Shown here piece by piece: positions 49,602 through 62,021 of a DNA stretch of 64,000 nucleotides. Each line of letters opens with the position of its first letter. Position 1 is the first letter of the stretch. The notes under the pieces were generated by a model. The model ran no database searches and was not told the DNA's origin. It was given only the letters and a program-made list of their open reading frames with translations. Both the position numbers and the translations under genes were made by a program. This stretch comes from Daucus carota subsp. sativus (Eukaryota; Streptophyta; Magnoliopsida; Apiales; Apiaceae): the NCBI RefSeq assembly GCF_001625215.2, contig NC_030386.2, positions 37,947,296-38,011,295 on the forward strand, in the 5' to 3' direction.

Positions 49602-52600
49602 TAGATAGCCTTTTAGTTCTCTAGATATGAAATGTGTAGTTATTTTGATTCACAGGGCTGATTTGTCATAAAGATACAGGGAAAACATAAACTGGAAAAA
49701 AGAAAGTGCATTATTATAAGCTATAGTTATTGGTGGACAATTCTCTACGCCTCTATTTATATTATAAGCTTGTAATTACATAGATAGAGACGAAGCATGA
49801 TTTATTTTCTTTTCACACAATATAGGTTACTCAACATAAAAGAGGTTGATGAATTGGATACACACAAAAACATTAAAGGCTACTACTGAAAGGAAAAGAA
49901 CTTACTTGCAATTATTTTTCCAAATGGTTTTTCTTTCTTCAGATCTTGCATTAGTTGGAGTAGTTTTATGTGGAAAACCCGGCATATGATATCCAACCTA
50001 TTGTTGTCATCTTTCTGCCCAATTAATTCCAGCATGTAATTTATTTCTGGCCACTTCGGGTTGCAGGTAAAAGTTATAAAAAGATCTGGATAACCCGCCC
50101 ACTTGCAAATAGCCATTGCATCTTGATAATTTTGTACTCTGTATCTGGGGGCCCCGGTGTGTGATGAAGGCAGGATAATTGACTTCCCCACTCTTGAACA
50201 ATTCGAATCACCTCTATGAACGGCATCCATTAGTCCTGAGTAGAGGTCTGACCTTAATTTATTTTGATTCAGTCGTATCCAGCGAAATCTCTCTTCTTCA
50301 ATTGTCATGTAACAATCCACTATATATTGTTGCAGGAGTCTGCCGCTTCGAAGAAGAGTGTGACCCTCATTCAATCTTTGTTGTAATCTAAAGCAATAAT
50401 ACTGGCACATTGTTAAATTTTTTCCATCTCTTAAAGTTATTCCAAGTCTATATCCATCTTCACCATAGGGATGTATTAATGGATATGTCATGGCCATGTA
50501 GCTTGGATGTAAATCACTTATTTGTTCTGGACCGCGAGTTTTGTGGTGTACAATAACATCACGTTTATAGTTTTTCTTATCAATATCACCCACAATCAAG
50601 CCACCTATCTCGGAACTTGTAGGCATGTCATATTGCCGACCATCTTGAGCTCTGTTGCCAGGAATTCGCAATTGAAAGGAAGTTTCTGGTCCATTTTTAT
50701 ATCTGTCTCGAGCCTTCCTGAAGGATTCAACCAAATGATTTTTTTCATCCAGCATTCTAGATATTTGAGAGACAATTTCTTCATCAATGTCTTCATTGGG
50801 ACCATTCTTTTCCATTGTTGCTATTCTATTTCTAACTTCATTTTCAGTGTCGTAGATATAGAGCTGTGCATATTTTGGTCGTTGATCTTTTTCCGGGATT
50901 AATGAACCAATAAAATGAATATTTACACCACTTACTCGAAACACAAACGGACCTCTCCTTCTATTTATAGCACTGTCGACTCGGACTCCCAAAGATGTCA
51001 TTGCAAACATGCAGTTATAAGCCCTTATGTTTTCCATGAATTTGATTCCCTTCTTTCCAGATTCAGGTGATTGCAAGTACTTGAGTAATTCTGGTGGTTG
51101 CCTAAGTAATGGTATCTGCACACGTCCTTCCGTGCAACAAAATGTAAACTTTGGTTGTAAAGGAGTGCGTGTTTTTTCAATCCGTTCTTCATACCATAAC
51201 ATGGCACCACAATATGTGCATACATATGTAGGTGGTCCAAAGTTCCATGGCTTTTTGTAAACCCCTGTTGATTGATGAAATGAGAATATTATGAGTACAT
51301 GTTAATTAAACTAACCTACAAATTCAGTATTTTTATATTACATTTAATAATATTGGGTACTATATGTGATATGGAAGCAAGAGCATACATTCAATAACTA
51401 TAATAAATGGCTGCAAAGACCGGTTAAAAAACTTGTTTAAACTGACCATTGAATCTATGTGCAGTCTCGGATGTATTTGCTTCCGGTAGTGTAGACTCCA
51501 GTTCCATTTGGGTAGAATTTTGTCCAATATTTTCTGCAATAAATTTAAAGAGGATACTTAATTAAATTAGCCTACAAATTAAATTACAAAAAAACTTGTA
51601 GATACATCAATATTTTTATATTACATTTAATAATATTGGGTACTATATGTGATACAGAAGCAAGAGCATACATTCAATAACTATAATAAATGGCTGCAAA
51701 GACCGGTTAAAAAACTTGTTTAAACTGACCATTGAATTTATGTGCAGTCTCGGATGTATCTGCTTCCGGTAGTGTAGACTCCAGTTCCATTTGGGTAGAA
51801 TTTTGTCCAATATTTTCTGCAATAAATTTAAAGAGGATACTTAAATAAATTAGACTACAAATTGAATCACAAAAAAACTTGTAGATACATCAATATTTTT
51901 ATATTACATTTAATAATATTGGGTACTATATGTGATACAGAAGCAAGAGCATACATTCAATAACTATAATAAATGGCCGCAAAGACCGGTTAAAAAACTT
52001 GTTTAAACTGACCATTGAATCTATATGCAGTCCTGGATGTATCTGCTTCCGGTAGTGTAGATTCCAGTTCCATTTGGGTAGAATTTTGTCCAATATTTTC
52101 TGCAATAAATTTAAAGAGGATACTTAAATACACGTTCTAATCATGTATGTTTATATTCATTTATAGTTATTTTTGTGACTATTAGTTTCTAAAATTATAC
52201 AAAGATATATTCACATATAAGCTTGCAACCGAAAAGAAATTTATAAATAATTATAATACCAACAGAACTTGTTTAAAACTGACCATTGAATCTATTTGCA
52301 GTCGTAGATGGATTTGCTTCAGGCCGTATAGAATCCACTTCCATTGGGGTAGAATTTTGTCCAATATCATCTGTTAAAAATTTGAAGAGGATTGTTAAAT
52401 ACATGTCCTGCTCATGTATGCTGATATTTATATATAATTATTTTTATTACAATTATTTTCTAGAATTATACAATTTTTATGTTAATATATAAGCTTGCAA
52501 CTGAAAAGAAATTTATAGTTTGTTGACTTTACCATTTCTTTCAAATGATTCAGTAGGAGTCTGAAGAATCATTGCCCTCATTGTACGTGTGTAGTATTTG

Positions 52601-52842
52601 ACAATTATGTCCATGGAACTGATGCGTTGTTGCAGGTCATTTTTGAATCTATTCTGGATGAGTGAAATTTTCCGTCTAAATCGTGAATGCTTGCATATCT
52701 TCTTCTCTATGAGCGTTTTGTTATGATTGGCACGTGATGGATGCTTCTTAATCTGCATTTTAAGAATCCTTTCTTGGCGTGCTAAAGCTGAGATATGTCT
52801 TCGCAAATGTTGCGTTTGTGTGGAGATATCATATCCATCCAT
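45764..52842 (-). CDS. Helitron Rep-helicase (HUH/Y2 Rep plus PIF1-like helicase)
   Basis: Seven exons join in phase to 1640 residues: 52842-52533, four 87-nt repeats (52370-52284, 52099-52013, 51816-51730, 51533-51447), 51264-49906, 48669-45764. Exon 1 is a basic, helical N-terminus. The four repeats each add 29 residues (NIGQNSTQMELESTLPEANT core). Exon 6 begins with a zinc-ribbon-like CTYCG and holds the Helitron-like N domain (FITFTCNPKWPEI). The last exon starts within Rep: LYTIEFQKRGLPHAHILLFL has the HUH metal site (H686, H688) and YLFKYVNKG the two catalytic tyrosines (Y821, Y825). The helicase has Walker A GHGGTGKT (about 1173-1180), Walker B IIWDEAP (about 1250), GGDFRQILPVV and a C-terminal NKSQGQSL...YVAISRA. 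All key residues are present, and no stop or frameshift interrupts the model. It should nick, unwind and rejoin the Helitron strand. Confidence 0.93.
49551..49599. repeat. (TA)n microsatellite in the Rep-helicase intron
   Basis: About 24 uninterrupted TA units lie in the 1.2-kb intron that splits the Rep domain (49905-48670). Length is likely polymorphic. Confidence 0.9.
51340..52380 (-). repeat. Tandem 283-bp repeat: four copies of one Rep exon
   Basis: Each unit carries an 87-nt exon with its own acceptor (TGCAG or AACAG) and donor (AATG|GTCAG). Exon starts are spaced 283, 283 and 271 bp apart. The three units nearest the Rep domain (51447, 51730, 52013) are nearly identical, including their introns; the upstream one (52284-52370) is clearly diverged (GATGATATTGG start) and is probably the ancestral exon. 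All exon ends are phase 1, so any number of copies keeps the frame. Confidence 0.92.
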
Positions 52843-54918
52843 AGTTGAATGTAAAAATTCTGTATTCTGTAAAAAATAAGTTAAAAATATTGTCAGAAAA
52901 ATGCTCTGCCATACTGTAACACTGATCATAACTGAGCAAGCAATATAATCGAATAACAGGAAGATCTATTGCAATTTCACAACACAACATGAATGACAAC
53001 AGGGCACGATGGGCATGTCAAAATACAATATTTATTATGAGTACATGATGCAGCATTTAGTTTTTAAACCTTAAAAGTTCAGAATAATTAAAAACTGACA
53101 CATGGCAGAGCCCTGTCTGAAGTGTTGTATTTGCTCAGTTTCTGCAGTTGTGAGCATCATTAATAGAGGATCTTCTTTTCTTAATATGCCAGCATTGGTA
53201 TGACAGATTAATCAGATACATCACTGACCAAGTAACGGACATTGGGGATCAAACTGTTGAATAAATTCTTAAAGAACATAATGTAAATAAAGCGTAATAT
53301 AATATGTACATAAGATTCTATCTAGTTATTTTTATTTTAAACATCAGCTTTGAGATTGTGATACATAATTTAGAAGTCTAATAAGGTTGCTCACACTTTT
53401 ACTGAACTCTCAGGGATTAAGTGAAGGAAGAACGGTTGTTGCAAGGCGCAAAGGCAAACTGGAAAGATTGATTAGGTGGGTCGGAACCTTTTCAACTCAG
53501 AAAAGCGTTTGTTGGTTACCTTATGAGATAAGGATGTCATCCATTTATACGGCTTGAGACTTCTGACCAGCTTTTGTGTACATTCATTATTTTGTAGACA
53601 AAGATTATATACAGGGATATGCTTATACAAAAAAATAAATGATCAATGCTTTAGATTTGAAGCTGTAAGTGGGTGTCTGGATAATAGGAGGCCGGGTTCC
53701 TTAGTCCCTTTCAGTTTTTAAATAGAGTGCTATTGTGTAAGTAGTTATTATCAATAAATAGCAGCTACATGGACCATAGTTCTATATGGTTTTACCTCTT
53801 TACGACATTCATCTCGGTCTTTAGTAAATATCTTTTCGAGGTTAATAAAAACTTGATTTTGCTGACTTACAGAATCACACAAATAGAGAGGCCTCTGGTA
53901 TGGCCTGTGGTATCCCTGTTTTAGTGTTTGAATACATGTGTGCTAGAGTTATCGCAGGAACTAAACATATCATGTATTTCAGATAAATAACTCTCTTTTT
54001 AACAAATAATATCCTCACTTTGTTCCAAACTTCTGTTAAACTGTCTTGTAGAATCGATTCCCAGAGGCCGGAAATAATCAATATTAAGCTAACCTTGACA
54101 TTAAGCTAACCTAGACAATTACACAAACAGCTTGCAGTAACCAACATTCAACAAACCTTTAAATTGATTGAGAAAAACATAGAGATTATTATGAGCAGAA
54201 AACAGGAACAGGTGGTGATTTTAGACTATGCTTGCTGCAAACTTAAGTCTCTTCAATCAATATTTTCTCACATAAAGATTATCTAAAATTCATATTCCAA
54301 TAAAACTGACCAGGTGCATCACATACCAGTTGTTTCATCAAATAGCACTTGCCAATCGGCAGGAACAGGCGAAGAAGCTGGTGGTTCCAAGTTCAAAGAA
54401 GAATCAACAGGTCTTTCCCATTGACTTATCCCAGACTTTTCATTATAGTAATAAAGTCAACCGCTTGCAGGATCACATGCCTCAATCTACATTATGAAGT
54501 AGACAAAATTACAATATTAGTAGAAAAAGGAAGAATGACGGGCCCTGCGAAAAAATAAGTTTGTATACATATTTGATACAAATTTATGTGGAAACTTTAA
54601 TAAAATAAAATTGAATAAAATAAAATTGAAGATAAAATTTTAGTTATGTTATAAATCTTCAATATATAAATATATAAAGAATTTTATTACTTTTAGAATT
54701 TGATAAAAAAGAATTGTATTACCTTTAAAATTCGATTCGATAAAAAAGGAGTGTATGACCTTTAGAATTCGATAAGAAAATAATTGTATTACTTTTAGAA
54801 TTCTTGGACCTTATTTTTTTGAATTAGAGTTATATTTTCTCTCCGAAATTCAAGAAAAATCAGAAGACTGAATCGAGCAATTCTGGAGACGCCCGCATCC
54901 TCCTTTATATATATATAT
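52843..54918. other. Helitron 5' region, no gene recognised
   Basis: A splice acceptor-like TTTTTTACAG precedes the Rep start at about 52871, so a leader intron is possible. ORFs at 53875-54081 and 54349-54558 have no recognisable product. No captured host gene is evident. Confidence 0.45.
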
Positions 54919-54920
54919 GA

Positions 54921-55772
54921 TTTGGACTTGGCTTTGTTATAGACCGCTGCTTGTGTGTGGGGACATTCGTTGATGTGTCTCATATGTAGCTGTTCAATGT
55001 ACACGCGGAACACATATTTCTGGTTTTATTACAATTGAGAAGATTGATGAGGACATATTGAATAAATAGCCCGGCCTAGTTACTGTATGTACCTAGGTAA
55101 TGGACTAATGGTGGTGTTTGAATTGATTGAAAGAGTACAATTTCACAAAAAAACAATGGTCATCTAACAATACTTTTTGGTTAGATATTTATGGAAGAAA
55201 TTTTTTGTACATGTATCTGATCAATAATGTGAGTATGTCCGCGAATACTTTATGAATATCGTAAAAACAAAGCCCGTGTAATAAATTCATGGTGATTTAT
55301 TTTTCTTATTATTTTTTTTAAAAATAATTGGACTTCTGAAAAGTTTGAAAAATCATAAAAACAAAGCTAATATAATAAATTCATGGATTTTTTTTTGATA
55401 TAAGTGGAATTCCGGAGAGTTCGAAGTAGAAGGTTAAATACCTGGTCATTATAACATGAAAATCACTCCTCATTTGTAACATTTTCAAAATATACAGTTG
55501 TTATTATCTTCTTTCAAGTAATTCTTTTTTAATGAAAATTAACGGATTACGGAGACGGTATATTTAGTATTTATTATGTGTAAATTGTAATTATAATATT
55601 AATTTTGTTATAAGTGAAGCACGTCGTTACAGCAAATAAATCTTAAATTCTGGATTAAGACTCGGAACAAAATAATCGAAAAAGAATATATTTGATTAAA
55701 ACGTGACAATCGAAAAAGGATAAAACGGTAGACACATCAGTCTCATATTATCCAGGAGTAACATCACGCCAC
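54921..55772. other. Intergenic region upstream of the epimerase gene
   Basis: AT-rich DNA with two copies of an ATAAATTCATGG phrase near 55280 and 55375. No gene seen. It ends in the probable epimerase promoter. Confidence 0.4.
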
Positions 55773-55784
55773 TATTTATAAATA
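55773..55784 (+). promoter_or_regulatory. TATA box candidate of the epimerase gene
   Basis: TATTTATAAATA lies 96-107 bases upstream of the start codon. Transcription about 30 bases further down would give a 5' leader of about 65-75 nt, a normal length. Confidence 0.5.
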
Positions 55785-55879
55785 GACTAGTGGTACTATT
55801 ACCACTTGAAGATTCAGTTGCAATATATACACACAACTTTTGTATCTATATCCACAGGTTATGGGAGTAGCTTGAGAAG

Positions 55880-58800
55880 ATGTCGATCGAGAAGCTTCAT
55901 GTCGAGGTCGTTAAAGGCATCAATGGCCTCGATAAAGTCGTCCTCCGAGAAAGTCGCGGCAGTTCCGCTGAGGTCATTTCTGTTAATTAATTCACTTAAT
56001 TAATCGATTTTTGTTTGATATTTGCTCTTTTTTGATTGTTTTGGTGGTTGATTGTGTTTGTTTTTGGTGTGATTTGATTTGTTTTGTGTTTGTGATTTGG
56101 TACTTGATCTACTGAATCTCGAATGTTTGCGATTCGGAAGCTGTTGTTTCGGTTTGATTGTTTGGTTATGGGTGATTCCGGTTTGGTTGTTTAATTATGT
56201 GTGATTTGATATGAGACACGTAGATTTTGTAGTTGCTGATTTTCGATGATGTCCTTTTAGGAATTGTACTGGTGATGGAATTAGATTTGAGAAGAATATG
56301 TAAATAAATAAGACTTGTGGTTAAGTGTGAAGTAGGAAATTGGACTATTTCTAATCGTTTTTTGAAAGTAAAGTGATTAGGAACTGTTGTTTATGGAAAT
56401 GATGGATTTAGTTGCGGTTGTGGAATTGTGCTCTTCCATTTTTGCTTTAGTAGTTAGTTGGTTAATTTGCCTAGGTACTGAGTTTTAGAGTTGGCGTCTG
56501 TTTTTATTTGATTTGTTTTGATATTGGAATTACATACCTTAGTGCGGGTACATTATAGTATTATACTACAGTTAGTAGTACATCTGTAAGTTTTGCTTGG
56601 GGTTAATAATTAAGTTGCTTAGTTATTCTTTGGAAAATCACGGTTTTCATAAAAGCGTTAATTTAATAAACAAAAGGAATTAAATGTATTATTCTGTCTT
56701 ATTGAAGAGACTTGCAACTTTGAATGTGGCACCTTTAGATCAGTGCTTTAGATGCTTACAAGGGAAAATGCTCAAAAGCATCCTAGTGCCAACACCGTGG
56801 TCATTCACATTGCTATTAATTTTTCTTTTCTAGTTCTAGGAATCAGTTGGTTTTTCTTTGCTGATTGCGTGCTTTTTGGGTTCAAATGCTGGGCCATAAT
56901 TTTCAAGAACTTGGTTGCGTATGGCAGCATTGTGCATTTCGGCCTGACCTGGTTACTTATAAATTTTTTATTCAAAGAGCTGTTCACCAATTATATATTT
57001 CAGATTGCCTCAGATTGTTCAAAGACGGGTAGATATAATTTCTGATTGTGTTTCGGAGGTTATCACATATTGCAAGTATATATTATTATGTTCATTTCTT
57101 GTCTTACAGATATATATGTATGGCGCCCATGTGACTTCTTGGAAAAATGACAACGGAGAGGAGTTGCTTTTTGTCAGTAATAAGGTACTGTGTGCTACAT
57201 TGCGATTGGTTGATCGATATTAAATAATTGCCTTCCATATATACAATTATGATCGCACAATCTATAATTCTTTCAGTAGATTATGCATCCTAAAAGATTA
57301 TATCTTTCGGGAGTTGCTAGAAAAAATATATTTCGTTAATTTTCTTGACTGTATCCACTTAGGCAAGGTATGCTATAATGCAGCTTGTACCTTTTCTCTG
57401 AGGTCTTTATCAGTTTTTTTGGTGTACAGATGAGAATTTTATATAAATATTTTTTGGTTTAAATTACTTATAGGTTAGATTGTTAGCAACTTAGCATTCT
57501 GCATACTGAATTGTTCTGCGTATCAATAGGACTGAATTGTTATTATGTCAATTAGCAAAAAGATTAAATTGTTTTTATGTCTCTTTAAGTTGCGTGTTCC
57601 ATGTAGGCCTTTTTGTCAGAAGTGTCAGTTGGTCCTTTTTGTTTCAAATTGCCGGTAATTGTTATCTGTTAAATGGGCCCCTTCCTCTAGACATGTGCCA
57701 AACCTTTGACCTTCATTCATTGCTTATTTAATTTATGTGAATGACTAGAGCCTGTAAATTTTTCAGATATTTATTTATTTGCAAGTCTAGATTACACTCT
57801 AGGAAGTTACTATCTAGTTCCCCCATCTTTGCATGTATCTTCTATGTTGCACTTTAAGGTTCCCTTTTAGACGATCAGATGTTTATACCCTTTCACAGTT
57901 GATAAATTCGTTGTAATGTTTTAAGCAAGTGTAATCCTACTAAATTTATGTTTATCTTATTCACCTTTATGCAGGCAATTTTTAAGCCTCCAAAGGCAAT
58001 ACGTGGAGGTATTCCGATATGCTTCCCTCAAGTACGTGTCTCAATGACTATATGATTGCTTGCTTTGCATCGATCTCAAATTTGATTAAACATTCTCTCT
58101 TATATACACAGTTCTCGAGCCATGGTTCTCTTGACCAGCATGGTTTTGCTAGAAATAGGGTCTGGAGCATTGATTCTGACCCCCCGCCTTTTCCAACAAG
58201 CTCTGCAAGTAAGGCTTTTGTTGACTTGATCCTTAAGCCTTCTGAAGATGATCTAAAGATCTGGCCCCATAGGTGAACTTTGGACTTTACTTGCAATGTT
58301 TGATATAAAGAATGCATTAATTGACTGACGTAGAGTCAAACTGATTTAAGAGTTTGTTTTTTGACTTGCAAATTTTCTCTGTAGTTTCGAGTTTCGGCTA
58401 AGAATCACACTTGGACCTGGAGGAGATTTGATGATGACATCTCGAATCAGAAATACCAACACTGATGGAAAGCCATTTACCTTTACATTTGCATATCATA
58501 CCTATTTCTCTGTTTCGGATATCAGGTACTATAAGTTGATTAGGGATGCATGAATAACTATTGGCATTCTTGCCTGTGTGCTATCCATTTTGATTAAAGT
58601 ATTAAACCCTAAAACATATTATTTTTTGGTAATTGATGAAAATCGTTGAATCATTCTTGTCCAAATGTGATATGGAGATACTAAATTGGTTGGAAGGATT
58701 TTCAGCTTGCACTATATCCTTTTTTTAGTAAGTTTCGTGGTAGGGAGGAATTACAGCTTGCACTATATCATTTTTCTCTAAATTTGTGTACAGTGAAGTT

Positions 58801-60100
58801 CGGGTTGAAGGATTAGAGACACTGGACTATCTTGACAATCTGCAGAATAAAGAGAGATTTACTGAACAAGGGGACGCGATAACTTTTGAATCAGAAGTAG
58901 GATTTGTAGTTCATTTCCTTTTTTACTCTGACCTTTATAAGGTTGTTTTTCTGCATGCTTTGAAATGCTGGCCTAATTGAAACTAATTTATTAGGTGGAC
59001 AAAATATATCTTAGCACACCAACAAAGATTGCAATTCTGGATCATGAGAAGAAGCGGACATATGTGATTCGCAAAGATGGACTTCCAGATGCTGGTTAGA
59101 AGTTTTTTCTTCTTACTATATCCTGTGTTAAGTAGTGAAGCCGTAAGCTAAAGTTTATTCTCTTTCTGTTTCAGTGGTTCTGTGTTAATTACCATTTACC
59201 CCTTTCTAGTACCTAAATTGTATTGGTACCTTAGGTGTTTCTTAACGGACAACTTTGAAACTTTTGGTAGATATAATTTCTTAGACAAAATTGAAATTGA
59301 AATTTGAAAGCTCAAGTACTGCGAATTAGTTATTAAAGTCAGATCTGAAAGTGTTTAAAATTGCATTTTTGAGTCAACTTGTTCATACTGTATAAGGCAT
59401 TCAGCATTTAAAATTTTCTATTAGTAATTTCTTTTTAAGGAATCTAGCTTTTTAAACTTAATGTTTTACAACACATCAGGTCCTTTCCTGTTCTCATAAA
59501 AGTAATACGTTACACACTGCACTAGTTTTAGATAACTTTATAGGGTCCAGGTCCCCAACAATCACGTGCTGTGGACCTTTTACTTGTCCAACGGTTAAAA
59601 ACCGCTGAATGTGTTAAAAAAATATTATAATCCTGGCCGTTGGATATTCATCCAACGGCCGAAAAACAATACGCACTTAAGGCGTCCCCAGAACGTGATT
59701 GCTGGGCCAGGACCCAACTTTATATAGTAAATTCTATTACTGTATCTTTGTTCATTTCTTACTTTTATCTTTGGGTAGATATGTTCTCTTGGAATTCTGA
59801 GTTTCTTAACCAACCATGTTTTGTAGTGGCTTTTCATGTTTTAATACACGAAGGTAAAAACTTTAACTTTTTCAACCCTATATTTTAGTTGTGTGGAATC
59901 CTTGGGACAAGAGGGCGAAGGCTATTGTGGATCTCGGAGACGATGAATATAAACACATGCTTTGTGTTGAAGCTGCTGCAGTGGAAAAACCCATTACTCT
60001 GAAGCCTGGTGAGGAGTGGAGAGGAAGGCAAGAAATCTCAACAGTTCCTTCAAGTTACTGTAGTGGGCAGCTTGATCCCAGGAAAGTGCTGGGCAGCTAA
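55880..60100 (+). CDS. Glucose-6-phosphate 1-epimerase-like (aldose epimerase fold), complete
   Basis: Eight exons join in phase to 313 codons, the normal family length: 55880-55972, 57110-57184, 57975-58031, 58112-58272, 58385-58525, 58794-58896, 58995-59094, 59889-60100. The model has IYMYGAHVTSWKNDNGEELL, KAIRGGIPICFPQFSSHG, QHGFARNRVW, the FAYHTYFSVSDI segment and CVEAAAVEKPITLKPGEEW, all hallmarks of YeaD/apospory-associated protein C-type proteins. The histidines in QHGFAR and FAYHTYF and the glutamate in CVEAAA match the expected active site. It should interconvert alpha and beta anomers of glucose 6-phosphate in the cytosol or plastid; no clear transit peptide is seen, so cytosol is likelier. 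Intron 1 is 1.1 kb, as is usual after a short first exon. A 3' UTR intron is likely at 60134-60616. Intron 7 holds a MITE. Confidence 0.94.
59543..59715. mobile_element. Mutator-type MITE in epimerase intron 7
   Basis: A 173-bp element with inverted ends (GGGTCCAGGTCC and GGGCCAGGACCC) and inner inverted words AATCACGT and ACGTGATT plus CCAACGG and CCGTTGG. It is flanked by an exact 9-bp duplication, AACTTTATA, at 59534-59542 and 59716-59724. A 9-bp target duplication is the Mutator signature. Confidence 0.88.
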
Positions 60101-61820
60101 AATATTAAACATGCTGCTCCATGTCGTGTACAGGTACCTACTCTCAATTAAGCCTTCTATAAAACTGTAGTATATTTTAATATAATGGCCGGAAAAGGTT
60201 TTGAGAAGAATAGCGAATTTAATATATTACAATCTGTCTCTAAGATATATAGCTTGTTAGCCCAAGTTTGCCTTTGAGTTGGTTAAAATTTCAGAGGAAA
60301 TGAAGTAAACCATTTGATTTGTTCAATGCCGTATCTTTTTTGTTCTGAAGTTATACTTTGAGATGGAACTAATAGGGCAAGTGTATTGATAAGAATGCGA
60401 CCAATGTATCATCTGTTTCATAATAAGGGTATATTTGATATAGAGATAAATGATCCTTAATGACTTCGAATTTGATAGATCCATTACATACTTGGATATT
60501 GCTTTAGTGGTTATACACATGTATATTGGGTAATGGTTATTTGCAGAAATTTTGTACCTGTACATACATGTTAGATTAATTTCTTTTTTTAAAAATTGTC
60601 TGATCTTTTTCTTCAGGTCCTCTGTTGCAATATGGTCGGAACTTGACATCACCTGGCAAGGACTTCTCTTACTTTTTTTTAGCTAGTGCGATTTTCATGT
60701 TGAATCTCCAAAAACATGGTGCGGAAGGTGAACTCTTTTGCGCATAAAAATTGTCGAGAATGTTCCTTTTTATTGGCCAGCTGTGGCCTTATATCATACC
60801 TAAGAAAACAGATAAATGTATTGCCCAATCAGTAGTACTGATATGTTTTTGGAAATTGTGATTCAGGGCTACCTTAACGGGATAATTTTAGTTCCTTTGT
60901 TATAATTAACTAAAACAGTTTCTGATAAATATATACGTTCCAAAAAAAGTCGCCAGAACTGATTATTTAACAACATTAATAATGATAGAAGAGGCGGGAT
61001 AATCTCTTTCACGTTTGTAAAGAAGAATAGGTGTAAGAGCTGCTTAACTAGCCATCCAAAGTTTGCTCAAGTCTGTAAGAAGCTGATAAAAAGAAATTGC
61101 GATCCCCTATTAGATCAATTGAGCGATTTTGTGCCCCACTTTGATACCAACTGCAAAAACGTGCTGCATTTCACTACTTGCACAACCTGCAAACTAAAAT
61201 TCCCTAAAATATTAAACTATACACACACAAGTCATATATAACGTAATCGTTAAAAATGTGGAAAAATATAACTTTGTTGTTAGATGATGCGCCAAACACC
61301 CTACACCCTACAAGTTCCTCACGCAGGCAGTGCACGTTAATTGAAATGATCAAATGTTATTAAATTCCGGCCAATAAACTCCACAAATATTCATCAGTTA
61401 TATATATGAAAATATCTCTCTGTACCCACTCATCAATTTCGCATATTGCTGGAATGCATGAGGGAAACAAATAATTTTATGTGTTGGAATGTGGAGTAAA
61501 GTAGAAGACAGATAAAATTTCATCATTAATAAAATAGACAAGAACATAAATTTTTAATTATGTAATGGTAATTTACTGGATTTTCCTTTAGAGTGATCAC
61601 ATTATCTCTATTTTGAATTATTTCACTGTTTTTTTGTGATAAAATATGATAACTGTTTTTTTTTTTAGGAATTTTTTTTAGATAAAACTTTTCCAAAAAG
61701 AGATTTTTCCTTAAATTTTGCATTTTGCATGCTTGATTTGTTTAGTAACTTAAATTTTTTTTGTATGCCACGTTAGAGTTTATTCAAAATCCTAATTTTC
61801 AATATAATAAATATTTTTCC
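60101..61820. other. Epimerase 3' UTR and intergenic region
   Basis: The 3' UTR likely continues past a spliced intron (60134-60616; ACAG|GTACCT donor, TTCTTCAG acceptor) to about 60790. Beyond that I see only AT-rich DNA. Confidence 0.4.
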
Positions 61821-62010
61821 CTCCGTTTTCTCTCATTTCTTTACGGTTTTTAATTTTCACTGCTCAAGACGCATTTTAAGACTCCTTTAAAACATAGTTC
61901 CGTAACTTATTTTTGAGATTTTTTTTTTGTGTATAAAAATTCAAACATCAAATTTTTATCTAAAAAAAAGATAAAAACTAAATTACGGAACTACGTTTTC
62001 TAGGAGCAAT
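61821..62010. repeat. Stowaway-like left end and inverted repeat fragment
   Basis: CCCTCCGTTTTCTCTCATTT at about 61822 resembles a Stowaway end. Further right, CATAGTTCCGTAA and TTACGGAACTACG are inverted repeats about 85 bp apart. No complete element could be outlined. Confidence 0.4.
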
Positions 62011-62021
62011 AGAATGCGTAA

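Larger units (their letters stand above)
40609..54920 (-). mobile_element. Helitron, 14.3 kb, apparently complete and coding-intact
   Basis: Read on the minus strand, the 5' end is TCATATATATATATAAAGGA at 54920 and the 3' end is CTAG at 40612-40609, eight bases after a GC-rich hairpin (40635-40621). The base before the 5' TC is A and the base after the 3' CTAG is T, the A^T insertion site typical of Helitrons, with no target duplication and no terminal inverted repeats. Inside are two minus-strand genes, a Rep-helicase (52842-45764) and an RPA70-like gene (43715-40902), both with open frames through all predicted exons. Together these are the full protein set of an autonomous plant Helitron. 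Whether it moves is not shown by sequence. It sits between villin and the epimerase gene, in opposite orientation to both. Confidence 0.92.

Noticed and set aside
51340-52380. CRISPR-like array, because of regular repeats
   Set aside because: The units are 283-bp tandem duplications carrying an exon with splice sites, not short repeats with unique spacers, and the genome is eukaryotic.
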